NCBI GenBank assembly: GCA_945921365.1
Contig: CAMEKL010000002.1
Coordinates: 1-14,791, forward strand
Source of the DNA: an uncultured Bacillota bacterium
GTDB taxonomy: Bacteria > Bacillota > Clostridia > Christensenellales > UBA1242
Length of the DNA stretch: 14,791 bases
Direction of reading: 5' to 3'
Made by a program: the position numbers and the translations under genes. Shown here piece by piece: positions 13,581 to 14,791 of the stretch. Under the pieces are notes generated by a model, which was given only the letters and a program-made list of their open reading frames with translations, was not told where the DNA came from and did no database searches. Position 1 is the first letter of the stretch; each line of letters starts with the position of its first letter.

Positions 13581-14426
13581 ATGAAAATTATAGTTACAAC
13601 AGATAGCACTTCGGATATCCCAAAGGAAATTGCAAAAAAAAGAAACATTGAGGTTATGCCACTCCTTGTAAATTTAGAAGATGACACGTTTGAAGATGGA
13701 GTTAACATTGTGAACGAAGATATTTTTTCTTTTGTTGACAAAACTGGTGCGCTTCCTAAAACAGGAGCAAGAAGCAGTGAACACTATAAAGAATTTTTTG
13801 AAAATGCAATAAAAAAACATGATGCCGAAGCTATTATTCACATTGCGCTTTCAAGCGAAATATCCTCATCATGTCAAAATGCCATTGTGGCTTCACAAGA
13901 ATTTGATAACGTTAAAGTTATAGACAGCCGATCTCTTTCTTCGGGCTGTGGACTTCTTGCACTTAAAACTGCAGACCTAATTGATGAAGGGTTAGACTTT
14001 GAAACTATCTCCAAACTAACTGATAATTTAACAAAAAATGTTCAAGCATCGTTTGTTATTGATAAACTAAATTATCTATATAAAGGCGGAAGATGTTCTG
14101 CTGTTGCAATGTTTGGCGCAAACATTCTTAGAATAAAACCAAAAATTAAACTTTCTGATGGCAAAATGGGCGTAGACAAGAAATATATGGGAAAATTTGA
14201 AAATGTTGTTGCAACATATGTTAAGGACATCTTTGAAGAATACACAAATATTGACAAAACAAGAGTTTTTGTTACTTTCACAACTGAAAACGAAGAAGTT
14301 AATAAAAAAATTGAGGTTGTTTTAAAAGAAAAAGGATTTAAAGAAATTATTTTTAACTTTGCCGGCTCAACAATTGCAAGCCACTGCGGAAGAAATACAC
14401 TTGGCGTGCTTTTTATCAATAATTAG
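13581..14426 (+). CDS. DegV family fatty-acid-binding protein (FakB-like)
   Basis: DegV/FakB proteins hold a fatty acid so that the kinase FakA can phosphorylate it for phospholipid synthesis; binding is typical of the family, while the preferred lipid cannot be read here. Motifs: the N-terminal TTDSTSDIP (6-14); the fatty-acid head-group region TGARSS (61-66) and SSEISSSCQNA (91-101); DSRSLSSG (115-122); LNYLYKGGRCS (163-173); and the C-terminal SHCGRNTLGVLF (267-278) with the usual His. The length is 281 aa, full size. The ATG has a GAGGT site about 7 bases upstream. No fakA (dihydroxyacetone-kinase-like) gene is in the window. It is transcribed from its own promoter, possibly with read-through from the signal peptidase gene. 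No clear terminator follows; the next promoter begins two bases after its stop. Confidence 0.95.
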   Translation: MKIIVTTDSTSDIPKEIAKKRNIEVMPLLVNLEDDTFEDGVNIVNEDIFSFVDKTGALPKTGARSSEHYKEFFENAIKKHDAEAIIHIALSSEISSSCQNAIVASQEFDNVKVIDSRSLSSGCGLLALKTADLIDEGLDFETISKLTDNLTKNVQASFVIDKLNYLYKGGRCSAVAMFGANILRIKPKIKLSDGKMGVDKKYMGKFENVVATYVKDIFEEYTNIDKTRVFVTFTTENEEVNKKIEVVLKEKGFKEIIFNFAGSTIASHCGRNTLGVLFINN

Positions 14427-14427
14427 T

Positions 14428-14455
14428 TTGACTAAATTTCAAAAATTGATATAAT
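14428..14455 (+). promoter_or_regulatory. Sigma-A promoter of the last gene
   Basis: TTGACT (14428-14433), 16-base spacer, perfect TATAAT (14450-14455) with extended TGA before it. Leader of about 15 bases with a GGGGG ribosome site. Confidence 0.75.
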
Positions 14456-14476
14456 GGAAATATAAACGGGGGAAAA

Positions 14477-14791
14477 ATGAAAAAGAAACTTGAAACAGCA
14501 AGCGATCAGATGATTAAATTCAACTATCGTGATAAAGAAGAAGAAAAGAAAAAGAAAAAGCGTTATAGGCTTTTGTGGCTTCTTCTCTTATTGATATTCT
14601 TCTTTGTTGCCCTTGTGATTGTTTTAACACTTGGTTTCACACTTTCTTGGTATTCTTTCACTCAAAAGATGGAAGGCGAATTTGATTTTGAAAATGGAAT
14701 TGTTATGGAATATCAAAACATTGTTGTTAAAGATAATTCAACTTTCTCGCTTCTTAAAATAGAAAATAGAAATATATCAGCAGTTAATGAA
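14477..14791 (+). CDS. Unrecognised single-pass membrane protein (3' end cut off)
   Basis: The first 105 residues are visible and the frame is open to the window edge. A highly charged cytoplasmic head (1-31, with a run of five Lys) leads into one strong membrane helix (about 31-54), then an apparently external domain beginning SWYSFTQKMEGEFDFENGIV. The start is firm: ATG 5 bases after a GGGGG site, with a near-consensus promoter upstream. I do not recognise the family. The pattern of a membrane helix, an aromatic patch, and then a strand-rich GEFDFENGI segment recalls small surface proteins of the TasA/camelysin kind, but this is only a resemblance and that family's usual partner (SipW) is not here. 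Confidence 0.8.
   Translation, partial: MKKKLETASDQMIKFNYRDKEEEKKKKKRYRLLWLLLLLIFFFVALVIVLTLGFTLSWYSFTQKMEGEFDFENGIVMEYQNIVVKDNSTFSLLKIENRNISAVNE

Noticed and set aside
14072-14419. Minus-strand open frame of 115 codons
   Set aside because: Antisense to the conserved C-terminal half of the DegV protein.
12830-14791. A SipW/TasA-type biofilm or surface-fibre operon
   Set aside because: The signal peptidase has the Ser/Lys dyad, not the Ser/His form of SipW, and degV with its own promoter lies between it and the partial membrane gene.
1-14791. Mobile element, defence system, CRISPR array or tRNA genes
   Set aside because: I saw no transposase, integrase, terminal repeats, spaced direct repeats, nuclease/helicase defence motifs or cloverleaf sequences. 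Gene content is housekeeping with a few unknowns.

Overview
This window looks like an ordinary housekeeping stretch of chromosome from a low-GC, Firmicutes-type bacterium, most likely an uncultured member of the Clostridia. The reasons are the very AT-rich sequence, the dnaG-rpoD pair, a DegV protein, strong AGGAGG-type ribosome binding sites beside GTG and TTG starts, and clear sigma-A promoters. Trp is encoded by TGG and the reading frames use the standard code. I cannot name a genus. I see no prophage, insertion sequence, CRISPR array, rRNA or tRNA, and no gene-free stretch longer than about 150 bases.

Left part (1-10621), all on the minus strand. In transcription order, from high to low coordinate: an unrecognised 248-aa protein; a zinc-ribbon/TM2 membrane protein followed 12 bases later by mnmA (tRNA 2-thiouridylase); dnaG (primase), rpoD (main sigma factor) and a coiled-coil C4 zinc-ribbon protein, which form a tight replication/transcription operon; a HAD-family phosphatase; an unrecognised membrane-anchored 310-aa protein; and smc, whose C-terminal quarter is cut off by the window edge. 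Terminators and promoters are packed tightly between the units. In at least three places a promoter begins within, or a few bases after, the previous terminator.

Right part (10622-14791). A plus-strand gene for a Myb/SANT-like DNA-binding protein with a C-terminal coiled coil converges on a minus-strand gene for a membrane-anchored DUF2188-type protein. They share a bidirectional terminator. Then come, on the plus strand, tadA (tRNA adenosine deaminase), a type I signal peptidase, a DegV fatty-acid-binding protein, and the start of an unrecognised single-pass membrane protein that runs off the end. Nearly every gene here has its own recognisable promoter.

I found no obvious new multi-gene system. 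The most interesting signals are regulatory. Three genes (the HAD phosphatase, the TM2 protein and tadA) have a sigma-A -10 box only 6-8 bases before the ATG and no Shine-Dalgarno sequence, which predicts leaderless mRNAs. A set of ATGCAT-centred palindromes surrounds the promoter of the 310-aa gene. Inverted repeats sit just upstream of the Myb-like gene and of the DUF2188 gene.
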